A stretch of 34,187 nucleotides of DNA, from assembly GCF_001593385.1 (NCBI RefSeq), contig NZ_LUVZ01000006.1, positions 1-34,187 of the forward strand, in the 5' to 3' direction. The notes under the pieces are model-generated. The model saw only the letters and a list, made by a program, of their open reading frames with translations. It was not told the DNA's origin and ran no database searches. Of this stretch, positions 14,821 through 22,834 are shown one piece after another (position 1 is the stretch's first letter; each line of letters starts with the position of its first letter). This DNA comes from Chryseobacterium cucumeris (GTDB lineage: Bacteria > Bacteroidota > Bacteroidia > Flavobacteriales > Weeksellaceae). The position numbers were made by a program, and so were the translations under genes.

Positions 14821-17082
14821 ATGGGAAGTCGCATGGCTAAAGAGCTTTTTTTAACAAAGATAGTGTTGTTGAGTCTGGTATTGTTTTCAATGAGTTTTCA
14901 TTCTCAGCAGTATTATTTTAAATCTAATCCAAATATAGAGGGAAGTCTTTTTTATAACGAGATCAAAAAACTTAATAAAGAAGTTTTAAGAGATTATAAG
15001 GACAAAGACAAAGCTATATTTAACGACAACATATTCCGGCTGCATATCCTTGATGGAGATTATCAGAAAGGGATTTATTATTTAAATGAAATTAAAAATA
15101 ATCCGGATTATACCAATCTTGACTACAGAGAAATTATCGGACTTTCATTTGAACTGTATGCATTGTCAAAATCAGCCCCGGGGCCAACTCCTTATAATGA
15201 AAAATACAGAAAAGTTTTTGAACAAAAAATTAATGCCCTGCCAGAGAAAACGAAAATGTATGTTAGCAGTTTCTTCAGGTCTACAGAAAAGGATCTAAAA
15301 GACAAAGTAATAAATGCCCTGAAAAAAAGCATAAAGAATGACAGCATTTCTCTGGCTGATGCCGTAAAACTGTGCAGGCTGTATACTTCGTACCTTGTCG
15401 TAAAAGAAACAAATCCTGTTGTGCTTCCTTTCATCAAAAAAACAGAACAGCAGCAGTTTGAAATTAAAGATAGTATTGTCATTAAAAGCAATAAAGGGAA
15501 TGAGATTTCTTTACAGATGATCAGGTATAAAGGATCTGAGGCCAAGGTTCCTACCATATTGAATTTCGGTATTTACAGAGGAAGAAAAATTGATTACGCT
15601 GAAAAGTTAAATGCCATGAAAGGCTACGTTATTGTATATGCTACCAGCAGGGGAGTGTACTTAAGTAAAGACAATCTTGCACCATTTGAATTTGAAACGG
15701 AAGATGTTAATGAAGTCATAGACTGGATTATTAAACAATCATGGAGTGACGGAAAAGTAGGAATGGCCGGAGGAAGCTATAACGGATTCAGTCAATGGGC
15801 TGCTGTTAAAAACATGCATCCAGCCCTTAAAACAATTGTTCCGTCAGCATCCGTAGGTTTTGGAATAGATTTTCCGATGGAAAATAATGTCTTTAATACT
15901 TATATGATCAGATGGCTGGAGTATGTTTCCAGAAGCCGTTATGTAGATTATGATGATTCTGATACATTAAAATGGCAGAGCCTTGTTAACAAGATGTATA
16001 CAAATGGTACGGCATTTAAAGATCTGGATAGTCTTAATGGAAATAAGAATGTTTTTTTTCAGAAGTGGGTGCAGCATCCATCGTTTGATACATTCTGGAC
16101 TTCTAAAATACCTTATAAAAGAGACTTTGCAAAAGTCAATATTCCGGTTTTGACATTTACCGGATATTATGATGATGACCAGAGAGGTGCCTTTTATTAC
16201 TACAATGAACATTATAAGTATAACAAAAATGCTGATCATTATTTAGTTATTGGTCCTTACGATCATTACGGAGCGCAGGGGGCTATTAAAAATAACCTGA
16301 GAGGATATACCATAGATCCGGCTGCCAATATTGATCACAATACCTTATCCTATGAATGGTTTGATTATATTTTGAAAGGAAAGAAAAAGCCGGGGTTCTT
16401 AAAAGGAAAAGTAAATTACCAGGTGATGGGAACCAATCAATGGAAAAGCGCTGCAAATATTGATGAAATAAGTAATAAAAAATTAAAACTGTTTCTCAGC
16501 AGATCAAAACTGCAGGAAGTAAAACCGGCTTTAGATAATTCCTTACAGACGATCAGTTTCACAAATAGGAAAGATACGTTACAAAATTTCGACAGGTATA
16601 AAATAATGGATATGGCAATTGATCCCGCTGTTTTAAAAGATAAACTTGTTTTTGAAAGTGATGCATTGCGGGATCCTGTGGAGATCAATGGCAGTTTCAC
16701 CGGAAATCTGAAAGTTACCATCAATAAAAAAGATATTGATGTTAGAATAATCCTCTATGAGCTAACTTCTAAAGGGGAATATATTCAGCTTTCTAGCTAC
16801 TTAGGGCGGGCAAGTTATGCAAAAAATAAGGAGAAAAGACAGTTGCTTGTTCCGGGCAAAATATCTGAAATTCCTGTTAATAATACCTATTTCGTCAGTA
16901 AAAAAATAGAAAAGGGCAGTAAGCTGATTATTGTTTTGGGGGTCAATACATCTCCCTTCGAACAGATGAATTATGGAACCGGAAAAGATGTTAGCCTCGA
17001 AACAATGGCTGATGCTAAAGAGCCTTTGGAGATCAAATGGTATAATGACAGTTATGTGGAAATTCCTATTTTGAGACAATAA
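14821..17082 (+). CDS. Secreted CocE/NonD or X-Pro dipeptidyl-peptidase (S15) family hydrolase
   Basis: A 753-residue exported serine hydrolase. A hydrophobic signal segment ends at FHSQ. About 30-210 is helical with no family recognised. An alpha/beta-hydrolase domain follows with nucleophile Ser319 in GGSYNG, Asp451 in TGYYDD and His482 in GPYDHYG, a complete triad. The C-terminal part (about 550-753) is the jelly-roll domain of the S15/CocE family. Members cleave X-Pro dipeptides or esters/amides; the substrate cannot be told. Possible starts are GTG 14812, ATG 14821 and ATG 14833, all before the same signal. It stands downstream of the AraC-type sensor-regulator, with 117 bases between them, and no strong T-tailed terminator follows. 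Confidence 0.88.
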   Translation: MGSRMAKELFLTKIVLLSLVLFSMSFHSQQYYFKSNPNIEGSLFYNEIKKLNKEVLRDYKDKDKAIFNDNIFRLHILDGDYQKGIYYLNEIKNNPDYTNLDYREIIGLSFELYALSKSAPGPTPYNEKYRKVFEQKINALPEKTKMYVSSFFRSTEKDLKDKVINALKKSIKNDSISLADAVKLCRLYTSYLVVKETNPVVLPFIKKTEQQQFEIKDSIVIKSNKGNEISLQMIRYKGSEAKVPTILNFGIYRGRKIDYAEKLNAMKGYVIVYATSRGVYLSKDNLAPFEFETEDVNEVIDWIIKQSWSDGKVGMAGGSYNGFSQWAAVKNMHPALKTIVPSASVGFGIDFPMENNVFNTYMIRWLEYVSRSRYVDYDDSDTLKWQSLVNKMYTNGTAFKDLDSLNGNKNVFFQKWVQHPSFDTFWTSKIPYKRDFAKVNIPVLTFTGYYDDDQRGAFYYYNEHYKYNKNADHYLVIGPYDHYGAQGAIKNNLRGYTIDPAANIDHNTLSYEWFDYILKGKKKPGFLKGKVNYQVMGTNQWKSAANIDEISNKKLKLFLSRSKLQEVKPALDNSLQTISFTNRKDTLQNFDRYKIMDMAIDPAVLKDKLVFESDALRDPVEINGSFTGNLKVTINKKDIDVRIILYELTSKGEYIQLSSYLGRASYAKNKEKRQLLVPGKISEIPVNNTYFVSKKIEKGSKLIIVLGVNTSPFEQMNYGTGKDVSLETMADAKEPLEIKWYNDSYVEIPILRQ

Positions 17083-17090
17083 ACGGAATA

Positions 17091-17118
17091 GATATAAAAA
17101 TGAATGGATTTTTATATC
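17091..17118 (+). terminator. AT-rich hairpin after the S15 hydrolase gene
   Basis: A perfect 11-bp stem (GATATAAAAAT / ATTTTTATATC, loop of 6) 8 bases after the stop codon. It is AT-rich and lacks a following T run, so it may be a 3' end structure rather than a canonical terminator. Confidence 0.35.
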
Positions 17119-17401
17119 AGAATATCCTGTGATTTTGAAGTTCAGATTTTTAGAAATATCATATAAAATACTGAGGATAACTCCAACTTTAAAGTATAGA
17201 AAATAAAGCTGAGAAATAATATTTTTTATTTAAACAAATGTTTTATTTTGTTATTATTTTATAGCTTGTAGTGGGTTTTGCCCTTGTTTTGTTTATTAAA
17301 TTTCGCTATTCTATGTAATTTGTAACAAACAGAAATGAACTCAAAAAAACTTAAAAAATCATAAAGTTTTCATAAAGTTTTAAAAAAGGAGGGAAATGTT
17401 T

Positions 17402-17430
17402 TTGTATTTATAAAATATGTCGTACTTTTA
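17402..17430 (+). promoter_or_regulatory. Promoter-like sequence for an orphan RNA
   Basis: TTG (17402-17404), an 18-base spacer and TACTTTTA (17423-17430), which matches TAnnTTTG except the last base. Initiation would fall near 17437. Confidence 0.4.
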
Positions 17431-17436
17431 CATCGC

Positions 17437-17523
17437 CTTGAATGAGGGAACAAGTCAAGGTAATAAATTTTTTTTCATCATTTGTGTTTTTAGAATCGTA
17501 TCGCCTGATACGATTCTTTTTTT
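17437..17523 (+). ncRNA. Candidate small RNA between convergent genes
   Basis: An approximately 87-base unit. It follows a promoter-like sequence and starts with a 6-bp hairpin (CCTTGA 17436-17441 / TCAAGG 17455-17460). An A/T-rich single-stranded stretch with an 8-T run comes next. The unit ends in a strong terminator (17492-17517, 11-bp stem plus seven T). It contains no ORF of note and no gene lies downstream on the plus strand. It matches no RNA family I recognise. Alternatively the terminator ends a long 3' UTR of the S15 gene. Confidence 0.4.
17492..17523 (+). terminator. Strong intrinsic terminator
   Basis: An 11-bp perfect stem (AGAATCGTATC / GATACGATTCT, loop GCCT) followed by a T run on the plus strand. 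On the minus strand it is not followed by T, so it serves plus-strand transcripts. Confidence 0.85.
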
Positions 17524-17525
17524 AT

Positions 17526-18587
17526 TTATGATTCATAATTTAAGAGCAGATCAATAAAGTAAGAATAGGTAACTGAGCCTTCTTGTTGATTACTTTTCAG
17601 AAACAGGTTATTGGTAAATCCAAAGAAGTCATCCAACCATCCCTGATGCTGAAAAACAAAACTTTTTTCATAAGCACGGTCTCTTTTCATAGCTGGAGAG
17701 TACTGATGAAGAATATTCTTTACAAAGTGTGGGTCTTCCTCCACAATGAACCTTAAAAGACTTTTTAAAGTGAAAAATTCAGTACTGTATCTCAACTCCT
17801 GATTATCGGAATGAATGCCTATTAAATACCCTACGAAATTAGCTTCCTGCTCTCTGGCAAAACCCAGTTGATGAGAACTTTCGTGAGCTGTTGTAAAGGG
17901 AATGAATGTATGAGGTAATTCACTGTTAAACTGAGCTTCAGCAGTAAAAGGATTATAGTATCCCAGAATTCCTGTAAAGTTCATTACTTTTTTGAATAAA
18001 CTGGGCTTGATATCCAGAAGTTGAGGAGCTTTTTTATCTGAAATATAAGAAGGCAGTTTGGTCTGTTGGTACAGGATTTCCTTTTGTATATCCGTAAGGT
18101 TGGTGATGATAAAAACACCATTTTTATCCTCATGAACATACTGTCTGGTTTGCTTACATTTTTCAAGATAGATAAGGGCTAATTTTTTTGCCTTATTCAT
18201 ATTGGGCTCCTCCTGACTGGAAAGTTTTTTAATAATTGGAGTCTGGAAATACAGCATTCCCCAGAAGATTTGATAAATAAAATAAAAAACATTTATAATA
18301 ATAAGAATCCTTATCAGTGAATCATTTCTTCGCTGTTTACTGAATGAAGTAATCAAATAGTATAAAAGAAATATTCCCAATAGAATATAAATCAAATCTC
18401 CAACAGAAAACGGAACCCAGCTGAACAGCATCTGATGAAACTCTTTCTGAAGTTCAAAAAAACTTTCAAAAAAAGAAATTATCACTTTGGATTTTGAGAA
18501 TCCATAAAACAAAAGAAATTGGGCAAGTAATACACCTGCCCAAAATCTCTTTTTCTTATATATATTTGTTATTATATTAATGACCAC
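17526..18587 (-). CDS. DUF3810 family membrane protein, putative zinc metallopeptidase
   Basis: About 353 residues. Three membrane helices fill the first 110 residues. The soluble domain that follows carries HESSH (His235, Glu236, His239) with EQEAN downstream (Glu248 a likely third ligand), a gluzincin-like arrangement. This fits the DUF3810 family, whose substrate is unknown. No ATG is available near the N-terminus. GTG 18585-18587 overlaps the end of the MFS gene by 11 bases and is preferred; TTG 18612-18614 would extend it by nine residues. The overlap indicates translational coupling with the transporter. It is the last gene of a four-gene minus-strand cluster. Confidence 0.82.
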   Translation of the reverse strand: MVINIITNIYKKKRFWAGVLLAQFLLFYGFSKSKVIISFFESFFELQKEFHQMLFSWVPFSVGDLIYILLGIFLLYYLITSFSKQRRNDSLIRILIIINVFYFIYQIFWGMLYFQTPIIKKLSSQEEPNMNKAKKLALIYLEKCKQTRQYVHEDKNGVFIITNLTDIQKEILYQQTKLPSYISDKKAPQLLDIKPSLFKKVMNFTGILGYYNPFTAEAQFNSELPHTFIPFTTAHESSHQLGFAREQEANFVGYLIGIHSDNQELRYSTEFFTLKSLLRFIVEEDPHFVKNILHQYSPAMKRDRAYEKSFVFQHQGWLDDFFGFTNNLFLKSNQQEGSVTYSYFIDLLLNYES

Positions 18588-20022
18588 TGCCTTTGGATAT
18601 TTTATCAAGATCAATGCCCTGGGCTTTCAGAATTCCACTTACACGGATCGCATAGAATGCAAGATAAGCAAAACAAATCACCCCTACGATATAACTGAAA
18701 TGAATATTGGTAATATCTGCAATATAACCCTGTATAAAGCTTACAATACCTCCACCCATAATCATCATAATAAGGTATCCTGAACCCTGATTGGTATGCT
18801 TTCCAAGTCCGTTGATAGCCAATGCGAAAATACAAGGCCATAAAGTAGAGCAGAAAAGACCTACACTGGTAAATGCATATACAGATACCATTCCTGTAGT
18901 GAACATCCCTATAAGTAGAGCTGTGATCCCTGCCAGAGAGAAGATCAGAAGCATTCTTGCCGGGTTTCCTTTGCTTAAAATATCACAGATAATCATTGCG
19001 ATAATGATAAACCCATATACATAGAACGGAGAAAGATCATGATCGGCAATAGCGTTTACCAATAAAAATACACCGAATGCAAGATAAGGAGCTAAGAATC
19101 TTAAGATCTTTTTGAATCCAGCATTGACGTCAAATGCTTCTACAGCACCTGTCCAACGGCCAATCATTAATGATGCCCAGTATAAAGAGATGTAAGGGGC
19201 TACCTCTTTCGTTTCAAATCCCAAGCTTTTTTCCATATACGCGGGAAGGTTACTGGCTGTGGAAACTTCTACGCCTACATAGACAAAAATAGCGATCATT
19301 CCCATCACCAGCTGAGGATACTGGAATGCTGACTTTCTATGTTCTCCCGGAGTTGTATCATCGGTGTCCTCAGTGTTTGTTGGAGTTACTGCAGGAAGGG
19401 AAGAGAATTTAAGCATTAAAGCTACCAGAGCAAAAGCTGCTCCTAATATAAGATAAGGTGTTTTTACACTTTCTATACTCGCTTCAGTATTGGCTGCGCT
19501 TGCAGAACCAAAAATAGCAAATGCAACGATAAGAGGTCCAATAGTAGTTCCTAAGTTATTAATCCCTCCTGCCATTGTTAGCCTCTGAGATCCCGTTTCC
19601 GTAGGGCCTACTTCAATAGCAAGCGGATTAGCAACAATCTGCTGAAGAGAGAATCCTAAACCTACAATAAATAACCCTGAGATCATTAAAGGGAAAGAAT
19701 GCATATTGGCAGCCGGGTAGAACAATAAGGTTCCCAATGCGGAAATCAGAAGCCCTACAATAAGACCATTCTTATATCCGATTTTATTGATCAAATCCTG
19801 TTTAAGGCTCTTTGATACAAGCATATAAATTAAAGAACCTACAGTATACGCTACATAAAAGCATATCTGTACAAGCATACTTTCAGTTTGGGATAGATTG
19901 AAGGCTTTTTGAAAAACAGGGATCAGAATATCATTACTGGCTGCTACAAATCCCCAAAAGAAGAATACAGTAACCAACGGAATGAATTGGGCCCAATTGG
20001 TTTGTTTAGAATAATTTGACAT
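18577..20022 (-). CDS. MFS sugar transporter (FucP/glucose-galactose type)
   Basis: A 481-residue polytopic inner-membrane permease with about 12 helices. The opening WAQFIPLVTVFFFWGFVAA, with NDILIPVFQKAFNLS after it, is typical of the FucP/GluP branch of sugar-proton symporters. GGINNLGTTIGP and the central hydrophilic loop rich in Thr, Asp and Glu (about 215-235) also fit. The sugar specificity cannot be read by eye. ATG 20020-20022 is chosen over an upstream TTG because MSNYSKQTNWAQFIP is the natural beginning. It starts 30 bases after the acyltransferase stop and overlaps the DUF3810 gene. Confidence 0.92.
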   Translation of the reverse strand: MSNYSKQTNWAQFIPLVTVFFFWGFVAASNDILIPVFQKAFNLSQTESMLVQICFYVAYTVGSLIYMLVSKSLKQDLINKIGYKNGLIVGLLISALGTLLFYPAANMHSFPLMISGLFIVGLGFSLQQIVANPLAIEVGPTETGSQRLTMAGGINNLGTTIGPLIVAFAIFGSASAANTEASIESVKTPYLILGAAFALVALMLKFSSLPAVTPTNTEDTDDTTPGEHRKSAFQYPQLVMGMIAIFVYVGVEVSTASNLPAYMEKSLGFETKEVAPYISLYWASLMIGRWTGAVEAFDVNAGFKKILRFLAPYLAFGVFLLVNAIADHDLSPFYVYGFIIIAMIICDILSKGNPARMLLIFSLAGITALLIGMFTTGMVSVYAFTSVGLFCSTLWPCIFALAINGLGKHTNQGSGYLIMMIMGGGIVSFIQGYIADITNIHFSYIVGVICFAYLAFYAIRVSGILKAQGIDLDKISKGSGH

Positions 20023-20052
20023 ATTTATTATAGATTTCACAAACAAATATAA

Positions 20053-20790
20053 CTATTTCCTTTCAACGGAATACCTGATTAAGGTTTTTTTTATTTTCTC
20101 ATAAGCCTCTGCCTTTAAGTCTTTTGGCGAATCTGTAGGCTCAATGATTCCATTAAAATATACCTTTACTCTTCCGGGAAAGCCTTTTGAGTTTTCAAAA
20201 GGGAACATTTCCTTGAGTCCCACAAAGGTATAAACAGCTATAGGAGAATGATGTTTTGAAGACAGCATAAATGCACCGTCCTTAAAATCATCCAGGATAA
20301 TTGAAGTATCATCTGGCACACCGCCTTCAGGAAAAATCGCGATACTGTTGCCTTCTTCCATTTTCTCAGCACACCTGCGGTATACATCTGCACGGCTTTT
20401 TGCACTGGCTCTGTCTACCATTACACATATCCTTTTATATATGGTTCCGAAAATCGGAATTTTTACCAGTTCTTTTTTTCCTACAAAGCAAATTGGATGA
20501 TCAGGGAAGAGAATGCATACAAGCATAATATCCATAATGGACGTATGATTGGAGATAAAGACGTAAGGTATATTCTTGTCTTTTTTCTGTTCTGAAAGTT
20601 TAATTAAATCATACCTGAAGCCCATTCCGTAAAACATGCCAAAACACCAGAGTCTGACAAGTTTATAACCGTATTTATAATGCTTTTTATTAAAGGATAA
20701 AATGTAAACGGGGATTCCAATGCTGACTGTCAGAAAAAATGCCAACAGAAGCAACCAGAATCTCCAGAGATAATTTAAAATTTTTGTCAC
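20053..20790 (-). CDS. 1-acyl-sn-glycerol-3-phosphate acyltransferase (PlsC-like)
   Basis: A 245-residue membrane-associated acyltransferase. It has an N-terminal hydrophobic helix (about 10-32) and the catalytic HX4D motif at His82-Asp87 (SNHTSIMDI). The glycerol-phosphate-binding block is FPEGG (153-157), preceded by the conserved VMVDR region (about 123-127). It should acylate lysophosphatidate in phospholipid synthesis, or act on a related lipid. The start codon is only 3 bases from the GtrA stop, which points to one transcript with GtrA and the downstream transporter. Confidence 0.92.
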   Translation of the reverse strand: MTKILNYLWRFWLLLLAFFLTVSIGIPVYILSFNKKHYKYGYKLVRLWCFGMFYGMGFRYDLIKLSEQKKDKNIPYVFISNHTSIMDIMLVCILFPDHPICFVGKKELVKIPIFGTIYKRICVMVDRASAKSRADVYRRCAEKMEEGNSIAIFPEGGVPDDTSIILDDFKDGAFMLSSKHHSPIAVYTFVGLKEMFPFENSKGFPGRVKVYFNGIIEPTDSPKDLKAEAYEKIKKTLIRYSVERK

Positions 20791-20793
20791 AGC

Positions 20794-21252
20794 TTAACCG
20801 TTAAAAATTACTTTCTTCTTTATCGAATAATTCAGAATAGAAACCAGCAATATTGCTGCAATTTTGCTGATCATTTCCGGGCTCAAGGTATAAAAAAATA
20901 AATTGATATTATCTTTAAATATGAAACTATAGAATATTTGGAAAAAGCCTAAGCTGAGTAATGTTGAAAAAAAGGAGACCACCATAAAATAAGCAAACTC
21001 TTTTCTCTTTGAATGTTTTCCTCTTTCAAATACAAACCAGATGCTCAGAAAGTAATTGGTAATAATACCGCAGCTTGTGGAAAAAATGTTACTTAAAGGA
21101 TAATGTACCCCATAAAAGTTGGTTTCTTTTACAAAGAAGTGCGGAAGATAGGTGCTGAAAATCTTAAAGCTTCCTATTTCTACAATGGCACTCAGTCCTC
21201 CTGCAATGATGAAGAACAAAACCTGTTTCTGGCGTAAGAGTATTTCTTTCAT
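20794..21252 (-). CDS. GtrA family membrane protein
   Basis: A 152-residue protein with four predicted membrane helices. The start QVLFFIIAGGLSAIVEIGSF and the later SCGIITNYFLSIWFVFE follow the GtrA/DPMS-like pattern. GtrA proteins are thought to help move undecaprenyl-linked sugars across the membrane; no glycosyltransferase partner is seen here. It is the first gene of the minus-strand cluster and runs into plsC with a 3-base gap. Confidence 0.88.
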   Translation of the reverse strand: MKEILLRQKQVLFFIIAGGLSAIVEIGSFKIFSTYLPHFFVKETNFYGVHYPLSNIFSTSCGIITNYFLSIWFVFERGKHSKRKEFAYFMVVSFFSTLLSLGFFQIFYSFIFKDNINLFFYTLSPEMISKIAAILLVSILNYSIKKKVIFNG

Positions 21253-21617
21253 TTAATGATTATAAAACTAAAAATGTTTGTACATATTGGATAGCATACC
21301 GGGCGGGTTTATATCTCAGCAGATAAACACCTCAGCGAATTCCCTCTGATACTAATGGTTTTGAAATCTCAATAATCCCATGGCTTTACAATATGAATAT
21401 GCAAATTTATAACTATATGTTAAACACTGAAAAAAGTTGTTAAAATATTTTTTTTAATAAAAATTATTTCTAATTTTAATATTCAGAATGATGTAATTAA
21501 GACCTGATAATAAATTCATTTTCAACTCCTTGTGTTGATGGTTTTTTCTATCTTGTAGTGCGCGGTTAAGCGTATATACTCCAAACATTTTATGACCCAT
21601 TTTTTAATAATATTTGT
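21253..21617. other. Divergent intergenic region
   Basis: 365 bases between gtrA (minus) and the small coiled-coil gene (plus). Apart from the minus-strand -7-like element at 21402-21409, I see no ORF, terminator or repeat. A very A/T-rich block spans about 21440-21480. Confidence 0.5.
21402..21409 (-). promoter_or_regulatory. -7 element for the gtrA-plsC-MFS-DUF3810 cluster
   Basis: On the minus strand TAAATTTG matches TAnnTTTG exactly, 149 bases before the gtrA ATG. No good -33 TTG is seen. Confidence 0.35.
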
Positions 21618-21881
21618 ATGAAACGTCAAAACAAATACAGAAAATTCCAGCTTCAACAGAAAAATATTGAGGCTCTTGAGAAAGAAAATTCCCGCTTCAA
21701 AAGAGTGTATTCAGAATATGAAAATATGTCAGACGAATTGTGGAATCTTGAAAACTCCAGCGGAGAACCGGTACCTGATGATTTTATCAATGCAATGGTA
21801 TTACAGACTTCCTATCTGGAAGATGAAATAGAAGATTGGCTTATACAATTCAACGAAAAAAAAACACAAATCAAGCATTAA
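21618..21881 (+). CDS. Small coiled-coil protein, unknown function
   Basis: An 87-residue soluble protein, strongly charged. The first 40 residues (QLQQKNIEALEKENSRFKR) have heptad-like spacing fitting a coiled coil. A short acidic segment and a second amphipathic helix (YLEDEIEDWLIQF) follow, so it probably forms a dimer or an antiparallel helical hairpin. There is no signal peptide, cysteine or known motif. Base composition matches its neighbours. It lies 85 bases upstream of the kinase-like gene on the same strand and may share its transcript. Function not recognised. Confidence 0.65.
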   Translation: MKRQNKYRKFQLQQKNIEALEKENSRFKRVYSEYENMSDELWNLENSSGEPVPDDFINAMVLQTSYLEDEIEDWLIQFNEKKTQIKH

Positions 21882-21966
21882 TGATTTTAGACAGCTTCCA
21901 GGTTGTTTTTAAACGCTAATTGAAGATAAATTCATAATTTAGCACCCTTAAATTAAAATCTAAAAT

Positions 21967-22818
21967 ATGGTTGCTATTGTAGATAGTGGTTCTACTAAAT
22001 CGGATTGGGTAATACTTGATGACTTTAAGAAAGTTTTTCTGAAAACAGAAACAATCGGTTTCAATCCGAATTTTATCAACAGAGAACTTATCGCTCCTGA
22101 AATACAGAAGAATAGCAATCTGATATCGGTTAAAAATTCAATTACCAAAGTCTTTTTTTATGGTTCCGGATGCGGTGTGAAGAAAAACTGCGAGACCATA
22201 GAGGAAGAGCTGAAAAAGGTTTTTGGAAAAGCGGAGATTATTGTGAAGGAAGACCTGATGGCTGCAGCTTATGCGGCATACAGTGGGAAACCTGCTATTG
22301 TGTGCATTCTTGGCACAGGATCAAATTCCTGTTTTTTTGACGGTGAAAATGTAAAGATAGAACTGCCTTCACTAGGATTCCTGATTGGGGATGAAGGAAG
22401 TGGAAGTGCTATCGGAAAGCAATTGGTGCGCAGATATTTTATGAAAAAACTGCCTGCAGATCTTCATAAAGAATTTGAAGCAGATTATCAGCTTACCGTG
22501 GAAGATGCATTGAAAAATATGTATCATACTCCGAGGCCAAACGCCTATCTGGCGAATTTTACCAAATTTGTAATCGAAAGAAAAGATCATCCTTATTTCA
22601 AAGACATGGTTTTTGAGGAAATGAAAAGTTTCTTCGAATATCAGGTTCTTCCTTATGAGGAAGCGCATGATGCCGAGATCAATTTTATCGGTTCCATCGC
22701 TTATTATTATGAAAATACATTACGTTCTGTAGCTACAGAACTTAATTTAAATGTGGGACATGTTGTGCAGAAACCAATTGAAAGCTTAGTAGATTACCAC
22801 ATTAAATATATACTTTAA
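21967..22818 (+). CDS. BadF/BadG family ATPase, N-acetylglucosamine kinase-like
   Basis: A 283-residue cytoplasmic ASKHA-fold protein. The phosphate-1 loop is DSGSTKSDWVI (residues 6-16), the second glycine block is LGTGSNSCFFDG, and a third is GDEGSGSAIG. These fit the BadF/BadG/BcrA/BcrD family, and the short Bacteroidetes form with a DSGSTKSDW start is usually called N-acetylglucosamine kinase (GlcNAc plus ATP to GlcNAc-6-phosphate). The substrate is inferred. It is followed after 16 bases by the malic enzyme gene, an arrangement that suggests co-transcription. Confidence 0.85.
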   Translation: MVAIVDSGSTKSDWVILDDFKKVFLKTETIGFNPNFINRELIAPEIQKNSNLISVKNSITKVFFYGSGCGVKKNCETIEEELKKVFGKAEIIVKEDLMAAAYAAYSGKPAIVCILGTGSNSCFFDGENVKIELPSLGFLIGDEGSGSAIGKQLVRRYFMKKLPADLHKEFEADYQLTVEDALKNMYHTPRPNAYLANFTKFVIERKDHPYFKDMVFEEMKSFFEYQVLPYEEAHDAEINFIGSIAYYYENTLRSVATELNLNVGHVVQKPIESLVDYHIKYIL

Positions 22819-22834
22819 CAAAAAACAAAATTTT

